In this document: piece by piece, positions 19,001-27,900 of the stretch
Numbering within the stretch: the stretch's first letter is position 1
Layout of the letters: each line of letters opens with the position of its first letter
DNA from: Tahibacter harae
GTDB taxonomy: Bacteria; Pseudomonadota; Gammaproteobacteria; Xanthomonadales; Rhodanobacteraceae
Direction: 5' to 3'
Assembly (NCBI RefSeq): GCF_024437735.1
Contig: NZ_JANFQO010000009.1
Span: 1-64,000 of the forward strand
DNA length: 64,000 bases
Notes under the pieces: model-generated
Told to the model about the DNA's origin: nothing
The model's database searches: none
Seen by the model: only the letters and a program-made list of their open reading frames with translations
Made by a program: the position numbers and the translations under genes

Positions 19001-20206
19001 TCGCTGCTGGTGAAGCTGCGCGGCTGTCCTTCATCGGCCAACTGGCATGCGTGGCAGACGGTCAACGTGTGCATGGGGCCGCCGGATCCGGATGGCCAGT
19101 GCGGCGCACGCAGCCGCACCGCGGCACCGCCGCGCGTGCGCATCGAAAGCCCGGCCGACCGCGCCCATGTGGCCACCGGCGCGATCACCATCAGCGCCAT
19201 GATGGAGCATGCCAGCGGCATCCGCTCGGCCATCGCTTTCATCGGCGAGCAGGCCAGCGAGCCGCAGAACTTCGCGCCGGAACCTCCGCTGCAGCTGCCC
19301 AAGGAGGTCACGACGAATTTCCTGGTCAGCGTCACCGAGCCGGGGAGCTATCCGCTGCGCGTAGTCGCCACCAACGGCGACGGACAGACCTACACCGCCG
19401 TGGGCCAGATCTTCGTCGGCCAGACCGATGCGCGCGTGAACATCAGCACACCGCAGATGGACCAGACGCTGGATGCGGGCGCCGCTCCGCAGCTGGTCTA
19501 TACGCTGCACAACACCGCGGCGATGCCGTCCGGCTCCAGCTTCAGGTTGCTGGAAACCCGCGTCAATCCGCCGGCGGTGATCGACCACGGTGCGGTCAGC
19601 GGCAGCCCGATAAACCTGTCGGGCTGGAGCCAGGGACGCCATGATGTGGAAATTGCGCTGGTGCTCGGCGACGGCACGGTCACCACCAACAAGCACGCGC
19701 TGACCTTCCATCTCATGCGCGACGGCCAGCTTGCCGACTACGAGGACGGCGTCGACCGCCGCGGCAGCGTCGTCCAGCCCGGCCTGCCGCCGCTGCCGGC
19801 CCACAACGCCTGGCAGTCCGCCGTGTTCGCCCGCGACAACGGCATGGACGACATCAATTTCTTTGCGCTGCCGCAGGTCGCGCCGACGCCCGTCGAGGAC
19901 AAGGCCAGCTACTGGCTGCGCCTGACACCGGCACAGAGTCTGACCGGCTACAACCGCCTGCGCATCAAGCACTCGGGGCCGACCTTCGATGTGATAGCCC
20001 ACTTCAGCAGCGGCGAGGAGCGGCTGCTCGGCAGCGCGACCATCGGTCAGGAAGTCGTGGATACCTTCAGCCTGCCGGCGCGGTTCCCCGGCCGGCTCGA
20101 GTCGGTCGAGCTGCGGCATGACTCCACCGACCTGCAGTGCGGCGGCTGTACGCAGAATTTCCAGCTGCTTTTCGGCATCAGCCTGCTGACACCGGCCCAG
20201 CCTTGA
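16070..20206 (+). CDS. Large secreted G8-domain protein similar to animal CEMIP/TMEM2
   Basis: A 1378-residue exported protein. A Leu/Pro-rich signal peptide (about 1-32) precedes a beta-rich module (45-190) resembling carbohydrate-binding domains. A G8 domain follows at about 196-315 (RWSDSAAWIGGEVPQADDRV opening, conserved Trp and Gly). A long right-handed parallel-beta-helix-like region (about 420-850) contains GHGYFLEDGIERDNVFDGNLG, then FWISNPTNTFVNNAAAGSEGTGFW, which closely recalls human TMEM2/CEMIP, proteins needed to cut hyaluronan. The C-terminal 400 residues look like Ig-like and beta-sandwich modules (SPADRAHVATGAITISAMME). AGGA at 16061 serves the ATG at 16070; an ATG four codons upstream is possible. 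Polysaccharide cleavage is inferred only. Confidence 0.85.
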   Translation: MPAHSRPSAGLAGTRLLLPLLLPLLLPLPLAAQTLRVAAVAPAATNLTLNAGFEQSTYTGAGHDATGPGWTFVNAGVNPAPGAWTSIAAPEGQKIAFLQGSGATITQTVNVPAGRHGLVFYAAQRPGNSQRLRISINGVEVGIVKPADSSFSRYRFDALLLSQGNNTLQFQALDGADNTVLIDAVNLYAIEGNARRWSDSAAWIGGEVPQADDRVLIPEDANIIVDVAPAVVPKFKSINIDGELHCADSDIRLDATSVLVTGRLICGAPSHPYTHQFELTLSGTDPGTDNGSGVGMGNKFLAAAAPGVIELHGEQRVSWTQLAATASAGSDTLQLATAVDWREDDRIVIAPTVWRRDAATNLPVNEAEVVTISSVLAGGSTLEIEPVLRFTHLGTTTDYAAGNGISNERTPWTLDERAEVGLLTRNIRIQGDTGSAVDGYGGHMMTMEGSTIHASGLELRRMGQKNKLARYPFHWHLALEAPGQYIQNSSVYESYNRCVTVHGTHQVRVAGNVCYDFIGHGYFLEDGIERDNVFDGNLGIWARRPARPSPLPPDGDLPLETDYRETPASNGPAVFWISNPTNTFVNNAAAGSEGTGFWYHTEEKVKGWSFVLQLPGFTIHPRREPFGVFRDNRVRASRQGYSTCEEEGGGLKGLESPGVLIERLMVTDTEQGIWPCAEPVSVENSVFRRAIVANTDNGMQAPSPTKFKDSVFIGYSANPPPRVAPNVDSRFHAVQIYDQGFLFDRVHFVNYDRPTMSVFRGGGGAHKLASNRVSGLTFDNAPNRFIDMDRRVSPEAGPSVWGDVIHDLDGSFTGGLIRAVVSNHPLAYDKYCSRAPGDGISGYTCPYRYAHFSLDTKLGATERYPSPTYVTVQRSDGEYGSSQHLPTRFIYEFMADADYRYTYRFDAGIARNNVQLGLMNAFANETSIHELLDVPADFTFVPGLECSGHATQWTQAASLADLRSNSAHEYWYNAASSSLLVKLRGCPSSANWHAWQTVNVCMGPPDPDGQCGARSRTAAPPRVRIESPADRAHVATGAITISAMMEHASGIRSAIAFIGEQASEPQNFAPEPPLQLPKEVTTNFLVSVTEPGSYPLRVVATNGDGQTYTAVGQIFVGQTDARVNISTPQMDQTLDAGAAPQLVYTLHNTAAMPSGSSFRLLETRVNPPAVIDHGAVSGSPINLSGWSQGRHDVEIALVLGDGTVTTNKHALTFHLMRDGQLADYEDGVDRRGSVVQPGLPPLPAHNAWQSAVFARDNGMDDINFFALPQVAPTPVEDKASYWLRLTPAQSLTGYNRLRIKHSGPTFDVIAHFSSGEERLLGSATIGQEVVDTFSLPARFPGRLESVELRHDSTDLQCGGCTQNFQLLFGISLLTPAQP

Positions 20207-20305
20207 GCCAGTGCGCGCAGCACGCCGCACCGGCGTGCTGCGCGCGGAGTGTCAGTCGCGTTTGCCCCTCGCCGCGGCCTGCCGGCCGGACGCTGAATGA
20301 CGCAG

Positions 20306-20800
20306 CTATTTTGCGCAGTTCGCGCACACGCCGTGCACTTCCAGCGTCTGCGCCCGCGGCTTGAAGCCGTGTTCCTGGGCCTGGCCGGCCAGCAGTGCGG
20401 CGACGCGTTCGTCGCAGATCTCGATGGCGCCGGCGCAGACGTCGCAGATCAGGAACGGCACCTGGTGCGCTTCTTCCGGGTGATGGCAGGAGACATAGGC
20501 GTTGATGGATTCCAGCTTGTGGATGAAGCTGTTTTCCAGCAGGAAATCCAGCGCGCGGTAGACCGTGGGCGGGGCCGCGCCGGCGCGTTCGTCCTTGAGC
20601 TGGTCGAGCAGATCGTAGGCCTTCACCGGCTTGTCGCTGGCCGCAACCATCTCCAGCACGCGCAGCCGCAGCGGCGTCAGGCGCAGGCCGCGCCGCTCGC
20701 AGGCATCGGCCACGGTGCGCACGAAGGCGGCCGCATCGTGCTTGTGCCGGTGCGCGCCGTGCTTGTGTTCCGCATGGTCGTGCTCGTGGGAAGTGTTCAT
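20306..20800 (-). CDS. zur: Zinc uptake regulator, Fur family
   Basis: A 164-residue Fur-family repressor that binds DNA when loaded with zinc. The winged helix includes LRLTPLRLRVLEMVA and the recognition helix APPTVYRALDFLLE. The structural zinc site has C119 and C122 in FLICDVC and C159 and C162 in CANC. HHPEEAHQVPFLICD gives regulatory-site ligands; this spacing resembles Zur more than Fur. The N-terminus is unusually His-rich (HEHDHAEHKHGAHRHKHD). The ATG at 20800 is chosen because the conserved domain follows directly. It probably controls the znuD-like gene through the box at 13297. It is convergent with the G8 gene, with a 99-bp gap. Confidence 0.93.
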   Translation of the reverse strand: MNTSHEHDHAEHKHGAHRHKHDAAAFVRTVADACERRGLRLTPLRLRVLEMVAASDKPVKAYDLLDQLKDERAGAAPPTVYRALDFLLENSFIHKLESINAYVSCHHPEEAHQVPFLICDVCAGAIEICDERVAALLAGQAQEHGFKPRAQTLEVHGVCANCAK

Positions 20801-20816
20801 GGCCGCATGATAAGCG

Positions 20817-21003
20817 ATGGGATTCGGGATTCGGGATTGGAGATTCGCAACAGCGGATCCAGGGAGGTCATGAGGGTGCGCACAAGACGGACGTGCGGAA
20901 TTACCCATCGGCGGCAGCAGGCTGCAACAGCCGCTACAAATCCCGCAGTACTGTTCCCGTACCCATTGCCTGGGCAAATCCCGAATACCCAATCCCGTCG
21001 CCA
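20817..21003. repeat. Intergenic GGATTCG repeat pair between zur and pmbA
   Basis: Starting 17 bases upstream of the zur ATG is GATGGGATTCGGGATTCGGG followed by ATTGGAGATTCG, the heptamer repeat seen elsewhere in the window. Near 20975-21001 its inverse occurs (AAATCCCGAATACCCAATCCC). The two arms are about 130 bases apart. No coding sequence is seen in between. Any zur promoter must overlap the left arm. Confidence 0.6.
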
Positions 21004-21008
21004 GCGCC

Positions 21009-22361
21009 TCAGGCGCCCGCGACCGTCATGCGCTCCACCAGGATCGAGCCCGTCAGCACATGCGAGCGCGGGTCCACGTCGCTGCCGATCGCGACGATAT
21101 TGGCGTACATGTCGCGCAGGTTGGCCGCGATGGTGATTTCCTCCACCGGATAGGCGATAACGCCGTTTTCCACCCAGTAGCCGGCGGCGCCGCGGGAATA
21201 GTCGCCGGTGACGGTGTTGACGCCCTGCCCCATCAGGTCGGTGACCAGCAGGCCGGTGCCCATCTTCTTCAGCAAGGCAGGAAAATCATCGTCGCCGCCG
21301 CGCACCAGCAGGTTGTGGATGCCGCCGGCGTTGCCGGTGCTTTCCAGGCCGAGCATGCGCGCGGAATAGCTCGACAGCAGGTAGCGCTGCAGCACGCCGC
21401 GCTCGACCAGGGCGCTGCGTGTGGTGGCGACACCTTCGGCGTCGAACGAGGCCGAGGCATGGCCGCGGCGCAGATGCGGGTCCTCGATGATGTCGACGAA
21501 TTCGGGCAGCAGGCGCTGGCCGCAGGCGTCGAGCAGGAAGCTGGCCTTGCGGTACAGCGCACCGCCGCTGACCGCGTTGAGCAGGTGGCCGATCAGGCCG
21601 CGGGCGACTTCAGAGGCGAACAGCACCGGACACTGGCGCGTGGTCAAGGTCTGCGCGCCCAGGCGCGACAGCACGCGCTCGGCGGCCTTGCGGCCGATCG
21701 CGGCGGCCGGCCCGAAATCGCTGGCTGCACGCACGGAGTCGTACCAGTAGGCACTCTGCATGCCGGCCGCGTCCTCGGCCAGCAGCGACACCGACAGCAT
21801 GTGGCGGGTGCCGCGCTCACGTCCGACGAAACCGTGCGAATTGGCGTAGACGGCCAGGGCCTGGCCGGCCTGCACCGAAGCGCCTTCGGAGTTGCTGATG
21901 CCGGCCACGCTGCGGCCGGCGTCCTCGATCTCCAGGCCCAGGGCGATGGCGTCCTCGACGCTGATGTCCCAGGGATGCCACAGGTCGAATTCGCCGAACT
22001 CGCGCGCCATGCGCGCGGCGTCGGCCAGGCCGGAGGCCGGATCGGCCTCGGTATAGCGCGCGATGGCGCAGGCCTGTTCCACCGTCTTGGCGATGGAATC
22101 GGCGTTGAGATCGGCAGTGCTGGCCGAGCCCTTGCGCTTGTCGAAATACACGGTGACGCCGAAGGAACGGTCGCGGGTGTGCTCCACCGTCTCCACGTCG
22201 CCCAGGCGCACGCTGACATTCAGCCCCACGTCGATGCTGGCGGCCACTTCGGCCTGATCCGCGCCGGCGGCCTTGCAGCGCCGCAGCACATCGGCGGCGA
22301 CTTCGGCGAGACGGTCCAGCTCGGCCTGGCTGGTGTCCTTGTTGGCGATCTCTGTACTCAC
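21009..22361 (-). CDS. pmbA: Metalloprotease-like subunit PmbA (TldE)
   Basis: PmbA/TldE pairs with TldD to form a heterodimeric protease; in enterobacteria the pair degrades unfolded peptides, matures microcin B17 and degrades the CcdA antitoxin. The 450-residue length and motifs fit: DKRKGSASTADL near residue 75, the C-terminal half GLIGHLLNAVSGGALYRKASFLLD, then TGNAGGIHNLLV, VTDLMGQGVNTVTGDYSRGAAGYWVENG and the end GSILVERMTV. PmbA lacks the HExxxH motif, as here; TldD at 22963-24405 has it. The two genes are on the same strand with yjgA inserted on the other strand between them, an arrangement close to the yjgA-pmbA divergence of E. coli. Confidence 0.97.
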   Translation of the reverse strand: MSTEIANKDTSQAELDRLAEVAADVLRRCKAAGADQAEVAASIDVGLNVSVRLGDVETVEHTRDRSFGVTVYFDKRKGSASTADLNADSIAKTVEQACAIARYTEADPASGLADAARMAREFGEFDLWHPWDISVEDAIALGLEIEDAGRSVAGISNSEGASVQAGQALAVYANSHGFVGRERGTRHMLSVSLLAEDAAGMQSAYWYDSVRAASDFGPAAAIGRKAAERVLSRLGAQTLTTRQCPVLFASEVARGLIGHLLNAVSGGALYRKASFLLDACGQRLLPEFVDIIEDPHLRRGHASASFDAEGVATTRSALVERGVLQRYLLSSYSARMLGLESTGNAGGIHNLLVRGGDDDFPALLKKMGTGLLVTDLMGQGVNTVTGDYSRGAAGYWVENGVIAYPVEEITIAANLRDMYANIVAIGSDVDPRSHVLTGSILVERMTVAGA

Positions 22362-22400
22362 AGCCTATCCTTCCGTTCTTTGCCGGCAGCGGGCCCGCTC

Positions 22401-22949
22401 ATGCGCGAACACGACGACGAATTGTTTGATGACGACGCGGACGACGCCCCCAGCCGCAGCCAGCGCCGGCGCGATGCGCTGGCGGTGTTCGAGCTGGCTG
22501 AGCGCCTGGTCAGCCTCACCGAGGCCCAGTTGGACCATCTGCCGCTGGACGAAGACCTGCGCGCCGAAGTGGAAAAAACCCGCCGGGTGACCCAGCAGAT
22601 CGCGCGCAAGCGGCAGATCCAGTACCTGGCCAAGATCCTGCGCCGGCGCGAGGACGAACTGCCGCCGCTGCGGGCCGCACTCGACCACGACCGCCAGGTG
22701 TCGCGGCGCGAGACCGCCGAGCTGCACCGGCTGGAAGACTGGCGCGAGCGCCTGATCGACCAGGGCGACGAGGCGCTGGGCGAACTACTCAAGCTGTATC
22801 CCGCCGCCGATCGCCAGCACCTGCGCCAGCTGGCGCGCCAGGCCAAGGTGGAACGCCACGAGAACCGCCCGCCGCACGCCTTCCGCGAACTGTTCCGCGA
22901 GCTGCGCGAACTGTTCGCGGCGGCGCCGCACAGCGAGGAAGAGGAATAG
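22401..22949 (+). CDS. yjgA: Ribosome-associated 50S assembly factor DarP (YjgA)
   Basis: A 182-residue, highly charged helical protein of the YjgA/DarP family, which binds late 50S assembly intermediates and helps peptidyl transferase centre maturation. Family markers are SRSQRRRDALAVFELAERLVSL, the central RKRQIQYLAKILRR, and the end of the domain KVERHENRPPHAFRELFRELRELF. The ATG at 22401 begins an acidic leader (EHDDELFDDDADD). It diverges from pmbA with only 39 bases between starts, and it is convergent with tldD (13 bases between stops), so it must share promoter space with pmbA. Confidence 0.95.
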   Translation: MREHDDELFDDDADDAPSRSQRRRDALAVFELAERLVSLTEAQLDHLPLDEDLRAEVEKTRRVTQQIARKRQIQYLAKILRRREDELPPLRAALDHDRQVSRRETAELHRLEDWRERLIDQGDEALGELLKLYPAADRQHLRQLARQAKVERHENRPPHAFRELFRELRELFAAAPHSEEEE

Positions 22950-22962
22950 GCGCGCAGCCGCT

Positions 22963-24405
22963 TCACGCCGCGGTGCCGCCCACGGTGATGCTGTCGATCT
23001 TCAGGCTGGGCTGGCCCACGCCCACGGGCACGCTCTGTCCTTCCTTGCCGCAGACGCCCACGCCTTCGTCCAGGCGCAGGTCGTTGCCGATCATGCTGAT
23101 GCGGTTCATCACCTCCGGCCCGGAACCGACCAGGGTCGCGCCCTTGACCGGGCGGGTGATCCTGCCGTCCTCGATCAGGTAGGCCTCGCTGGCGGAGAAG
23201 GTGAAGCGGCCGTTGGTGATATCGACCTGGCCGCCGCCGAAATTCACCGCGTACAGGCCGCGCTTGACCGAGGCGATGAGTTCGGCCGGATCATGCGCGC
23301 CGGGCTGCATGTAGGTATTGGTCATGCGCGGCATGGGCAGATGGGCGAAGGATTCGCGCCGGCCGTTGCCGGTGGGACGCACGCCCATCAGGCGCGCGTT
23401 GAGCTTGTCCTGCATGTAGCCGCGCAGGATGCCGTCCTCGATCAGCACGGTGCATTCGCTGGCCACGCCCTCGTCGTCCACATTGAGCGAACCGCGGCGT
23501 CCGGCCAAAGTACCATCGTCCACAACCGTGACGCCGGGCGCGGCGACGCGCTGGCCGATGCGGCCGGAGAACGCCGAGGTGCCCTTGCGGTTGAAATCGC
23601 CTTCCAGGCCGTGGCCCACGGCCTCGTGCAGCAGCACGCCGGGCCAGCCCGGGCCCAGCACCACCGGCATGGCGCCGGCAGGAGCGTCGACGGCGTCGAG
23701 CTTGACCAGGGCCAGGCGCACTGCCTCGCGTGCCCAGCTGCGCGCCTTGTCGTCGGCCAGCAGTTCCACATAGTCGTAGCGGCCGCCGCCGCCGGCGCTG
23801 CCGCCTTCGCGCTTGCCGTTCTGTTCGGCGATGACCTGCACATGGAAACGCACCAGCGGCCGCACATCGGCGGCCAGGGTGCCGTCGGCCGCGGCGACCA
23901 GCACCGTGTCCAGGCCGGCGGAAATGCTCACGATGACCTGGGTCACGCGCGGATCCTGCGCGCGGGTGTAGGCGTCGATCTCGCGCAGCAGCGCAATCTT
24001 GCCGGCGCTGTCCAGGCTGTCGATGGGGTCCACCGGCCGGTACAGGCTGCGCCCGCCGCCCAGGGCCAGCGGCAGGCCCACCCCGGCAGCGCCGGTCTTC
24101 GCCACGCTGCGCGCCGCGCCCGCGGCTTCCAGCAGCTGCGGCAGCACGATCTCGTCGGAATAGGCGAAGCCGGTCTTCTCGCCGGCCAGGGCACGCACGC
24201 CCACGCCCTGTTCGATGGAATGATTGCCTTCCTTGACGATGCCGTCCTCCAGCACCCAGTGCTCGGAACGCGCATGCTGGAAGTAGAGGTCGGCCGCATC
24301 GATGCCCGGCCCCATCAGACGCGTAAACACGCGCTCCAGCTCGTTCACGGACAGTCCGCCCGGGCGCAAAAGGCGTTCGCTCGCTTGCGCGATCATCGAA
24401 TTCAT
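22963..24405 (-). CDS. tldD: Metalloprotease TldD
   Basis: TldD is the catalytic, metal-binding partner of PmbA. The 480-residue protein carries the HEAVGH motif at 260-265 (HExxxH, zinc site) in the context [23 protein letters not shown]. It also has the C-terminal TldD-family block [45 protein letters not shown], with a further candidate ligand in GVCGKEGQ. The gene follows the macro-domain gene by 86 bases on the same strand and closes the minus-strand run that begins at leuS. Its natural substrate here is unknown; no RiPP-like precursor was seen nearby. Confidence 0.97.
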   Translation of the reverse strand: MNSMIAQASERLLRPGGLSVNELERVFTRLMGPGIDAADLYFQHARSEHWVLEDGIVKEGNHSIEQGVGVRALAGEKTGFAYSDEIVLPQLLEAAGAARSVAKTGAAGVGLPLALGGGRSLYRPVDPIDSLDSAGKIALLREIDAYTRAQDPRVTQVIVSISAGLDTVLVAAADGTLAADVRPLVRFHVQVIAEQNGKREGGSAGGGGRYDYVELLADDKARSWAREAVRLALVKLDAVDAPAGAMPVVLGPGWPGVLLHEAVGHGLEGDFNRKGTSAFSGRIGQRVAAPGVTVVDDGTLAGRRGSLNVDDEGVASECTVLIEDGILRGYMQDKLNARLMGVRPTGNGRRESFAHLPMPRMTNTYMQPGAHDPAELIASVKRGLYAVNFGGGQVDITNGRFTFSASEAYLIEDGRITRPVKGATLVGSGPEVMNRISMIGNDLRLDEGVGVCGKEGQSVPVGVGQPSLKIDSITVGGTAA

Positions 24406-24491
24406 CAGGTATTCCGCAAAGGACAGTGGCGGGGAGATAAGGGCGGGAACGGTAGGCTACAAGGCAAGTCCAGGCAAGCCGGACAGGCCCG

Positions 24492-24956
24492 TCAGCGGCG
24501 AAAGCGGACGATGCGCACGCAAACCGCATGATCCAGCCCGGCCAGCGCCTGGATCATCAGCTCCAGCGCTGCGGCCTCGGCAAAACCGCCGGAACCCGCA
24601 CCGATCACCGGAAACGCGAGGGAACGGAAACCACGCTCCGCGGCCAGCGCAAGGGCCGAACGCACGGAATCCTGGATGGAACGCGGCGAAGCGCGCCAGA
24701 GCAGGTTGATCCCGGCGACATGGATGATGGCCTTGTGCGGCAGGCGCCCCGCCCCGGTCACGACGGCGCCGCCCAGCGCAAGGGGACCGGCACGGCCGAT
24801 TTCCCGGAAAGGGCCCAGCCCGGCGCGCCGCTTGATCGCGCCGGAAACGCCCTGCGGCAGCAGCAGCCACCAGGGAATCCAGTTGCGGTTCCAGGCGTTG
24901 ACGATCACCTCGACCGGCTGGTCGAGCAGGTCGCCATATACGATTTCGGCTTGCAT
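24492..24956 (-). CDS. Stand-alone macro-domain protein
   Basis: A 154-residue cytoplasmic macro domain. It opens with the usual IVYGDLLDQPVEVIVNAWNRN (ligand-binding Asp and the conserved Asn of VNA), then QGVSGAIKRRAG at 35-46 (the GVxxAI loop that holds the ADP-ribose pyrophosphate), and FPVIGAGSGGF near 113-124 (the second phosphate loop). Relatives bind or remove ADP-ribose or its derivatives. In place of the common VNAAN it has VNAWN, and WIPWWLLLPQ replaces the usual Gly-rich loop between the two motifs, so substrate preference may differ. It is inserted in the yhdP-tldD run, 39 bases after yhdP. Confidence 0.9.
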   Translation of the reverse strand: MQAEIVYGDLLDQPVEVIVNAWNRNWIPWWLLLPQGVSGAIKRRAGLGPFREIGRAGPLALGGAVVTGAGRLPHKAIIHVAGINLLWRASPRSIQDSVRSALALAAERGFRSLAFPVIGAGSGGFAEAAALELMIQALAGLDHAVCVRIVRFRR

Positions 24957-24995
24957 GAGGCGTTCCGCTTGCTGGTGGAAACAGCAAGACCCCGC

Positions 24996-27900
24996 TCAGC
25001 CGCCATCATTCGGCCGCGGCGGTATCGGTTGCGCGTCGCCTGCGGGCGGCCCGTGCAGTTCCGGCTCCGTCTTCGTTTCGGCCGGGCTGCCGCGCGGCGT
25101 GCTGCCGCGGCGGCCGCCTTCGCGCGAGACCAGGGTGATCTCGGGTTTGTCCCAGCTGCCGGTGACGTGGTAGCGCGCCGTGGTCACCTGGTTGATGGCC
25201 TTGTTGAACAGGGTCTGCACGGCCAGGCCGGCGGCGGCGCCGGCGGGGCCGCCGGCCAGGGCGCCGACGACGGTCAGGGCGCCGCCCACGCGCGGCGTGA
25301 CCACCATCTGCTGGTCGTAGTCGCGCGCTTTCAGGCCGGTACGGCCGTGGATGCGGATATCGGCGGCGGGGCTGGTGATGAGCAGGTTGCTGGTGGTGGC
25401 GTTGCCGCCGGCCAGGGCGAAATCGCCGCTGATCGCGGTGAAGCTCATGCCGGAGCGGAAGAAGTCGCCGAAATCCAGCGCCAGGCGGCGCGGAATCTCG
25501 CGCACCGAGAACAGGCCGAACAGGCGGCCCATGCCCGGCTCCACATCGAGGATGCGGCCGGCGCTGATATTGAGCTTGAGCTTGCCTTCCAGCCGCGCCA
25601 GGGCGAAAGAGGCCGGCGAGCCGTCCCAGTAGGCATCCAGGTGGGCCAGGGTCTGGCCGCCGTCGAACAGGCCGGAAAAGCCCAGCGCGGTGAGCATGCG
25701 GCCGATGTTTTCCGAGGTCAGGTCCATGTCGATATCGGAACGGTGGCGCTTGCCGTCACCGTTCCATTGGCCGCGCACGTGCATGTCCATGTCGGCCGAA
25801 TGGGTCTCGAACTGCTCTATGCGCATGCCTTCGCCGCTGGGCAGGGATTCCAGCCGGGTTTCGCCCAGATGGGCCGAGCCCAGGCGGAAATCGCCTATCC
25901 ACAGGTGCAGCGGCGGAATGGTCGAGGGCACTACGCCGTCGAGTGGATCGGGCATGTCGGCGTTCTCCGCGCCGGGCGGGCGCGGTGCGTCGGGCCAGTA
26001 CAGGTGCTCGAATTGCGCGGTGATGCCGCGCTTGAGCAGATCGCTGGTCGGAATCTGCAAGGTGCCCTGGGCCTGGGCACCGCTGAAGCTGATGCCGACC
26101 TGGTCGGGCTGGCGCGCCAGCACCAGGCCCAGGTCTTCCAGCACGCGGCTGCCCAGGCTGGCCTTGGCCACGCGGATGTCGACCGCATTGAGCAGGCCCG
26201 GCCCGGCACCCGCGCCCAGGCCGATCGCCGCCCAGCCAGCCAGGTCCAGGCGGCGGCCGTGGCCGCTCACGTCCAGGCCGCTGGCGGGCACGTGTTCGGG
26301 CATGGTCTCGCCCAGGGCCAGGTTGCCGGCGAACTCGCGCTGCGCATCCGGCAGGCGCGCGCGCAGGCGCAGCACATCGGCCACTTCCACCGTCAGCGGG
26401 CTGCCTTCGGCCGGCAGTTGCAGGGCCAGCGCCACCGGCAGGGCATCGCCGGCGGCCTTGTCCAGCGGCGCGGGCAGGTCCAGCGCAGTGCCGCGCAGTT
26501 CCGAGCGCATGGTGAGCCGGGTCGGCTGGCCGTCCTCGCGCGGCACCGCCAGGTCGGCGGTCCATTCGGAACGGCCCGAGGCGCGCTCCCACCAGGGCTT
26601 GAGCGCCTGGGCGCCGGCGAATACCAGGTCCAGCGGGAAATTGCCCTGCAGGCGCGCCTCGGCGGCGTTGCGCTTGTCGGCCACGTCCTCGCCGACGGCG
26701 AGCCAGAACTGGGCCGGCTGGCCGCCGTGCTCCAGCCTCAGCGGACCGGCGCTGAAACCGCCGTCGTTGAAGCGGATGCTGCCGCTGCTGTGGGCGAAAT
26801 CGATATCCCATTTCTGCGCGCGGATGCGGGCATCGCGCAGTTCGACCTCGCCGCGCGTGGTGCTGTCGTCGCGGTTGGGCGACAGCGGCAGGTCCAGGCG
26901 GAACTTCACCGCCGCACTGCCGCCGATCTCCAGCCCCTTGAGCTGGCTCGCAAAGCGCGTGCCCAGCGGCGAGGCCGTGATGATCGCGACCAGGTCCGGG
27001 CCGCTGCCCTCGCCCGCCACATCCAGCGCGAGCACGGCGTCCTTGAAGCTGGGGATGTCGGCCGCGGCGTGGACGATTTTCGCGCCCAGCACCGTGCCCG
27101 TGCTGACTTCGGCCTTCATGCTGGAATTGAGGAACTCGGCGGCCACGGCGACGTTCTCGGCGCGGGTCCAGCGCGGGTTGTAATCGAGGGTGAGGCCTTC
27201 GATCTCGGCGCGGGCCTTGAACTGCCCGGCGTAATTGCGGATGGGCCAGTCATCCAGATCGCAGTGGATCGCGGCGCGCCCGCCGACGATGGTGCCGGCG
27301 ACCAGGGCGCGGTCCAGCCACTCCATCGCGCGCGGCGCCATGTCGCCGATGGGCCAGAACTGCTTGGCCGCGGGCACGTCGCTGGGCAGCACGACGGCGT
27401 AGAGATCCAGCACCGGCTTGCCGGCGTCGGGCAGCAGTTCCACGCCGCCGCGCAGCTGCACCGCGTAGCCCGGGCCGTCCACGTCCAGCGCGTCGGTCTC
27501 CACGCGCCAGCCGCTCTCCAGCGGAAACGCGGCGATGCGCCCGGCCAGGCGCTGCAGCGGCAGCGGCTGGCGAAATTTGCGCAGGTAATTCAACGTCGTC
27601 GTCTGCGGCGGCAGTTCCAGCACCAGGGCGCCGGCGTCGGCGCTGAGACTGCCGCTGAGGCGGGTCAGGCCCGGTACCTTGTCCACGGCGAGGAAGCTCA
27701 GCCCGGCCAGCTCCGCGTCGAGGTCGAAATCCTCCTTCGCCGCATAGCGCAGATGGATGTTGCGCAGCTGCCCCTGCAGGCCGGCCCGGGCCGGCCAGCT
27801 GCCGCGCTGCTCGGGCAGCAGCGGCAGCAGCGCAGCGACGGTGGAAAGATCCACTTGTTCAGCCTGCAGCCGGTAGCCGGCGTCGTCGCGGCGCAACTGC

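Noticed and set aside
20801-22949. A RiPP precursor for TldD/PmbA between zur, pmbA and yjgA
   Set aside because: The gaps here are repeats or under 50 bases, and no short Cys/Ser/Thr/Gly-rich peptide frame with a ribosome site was found.
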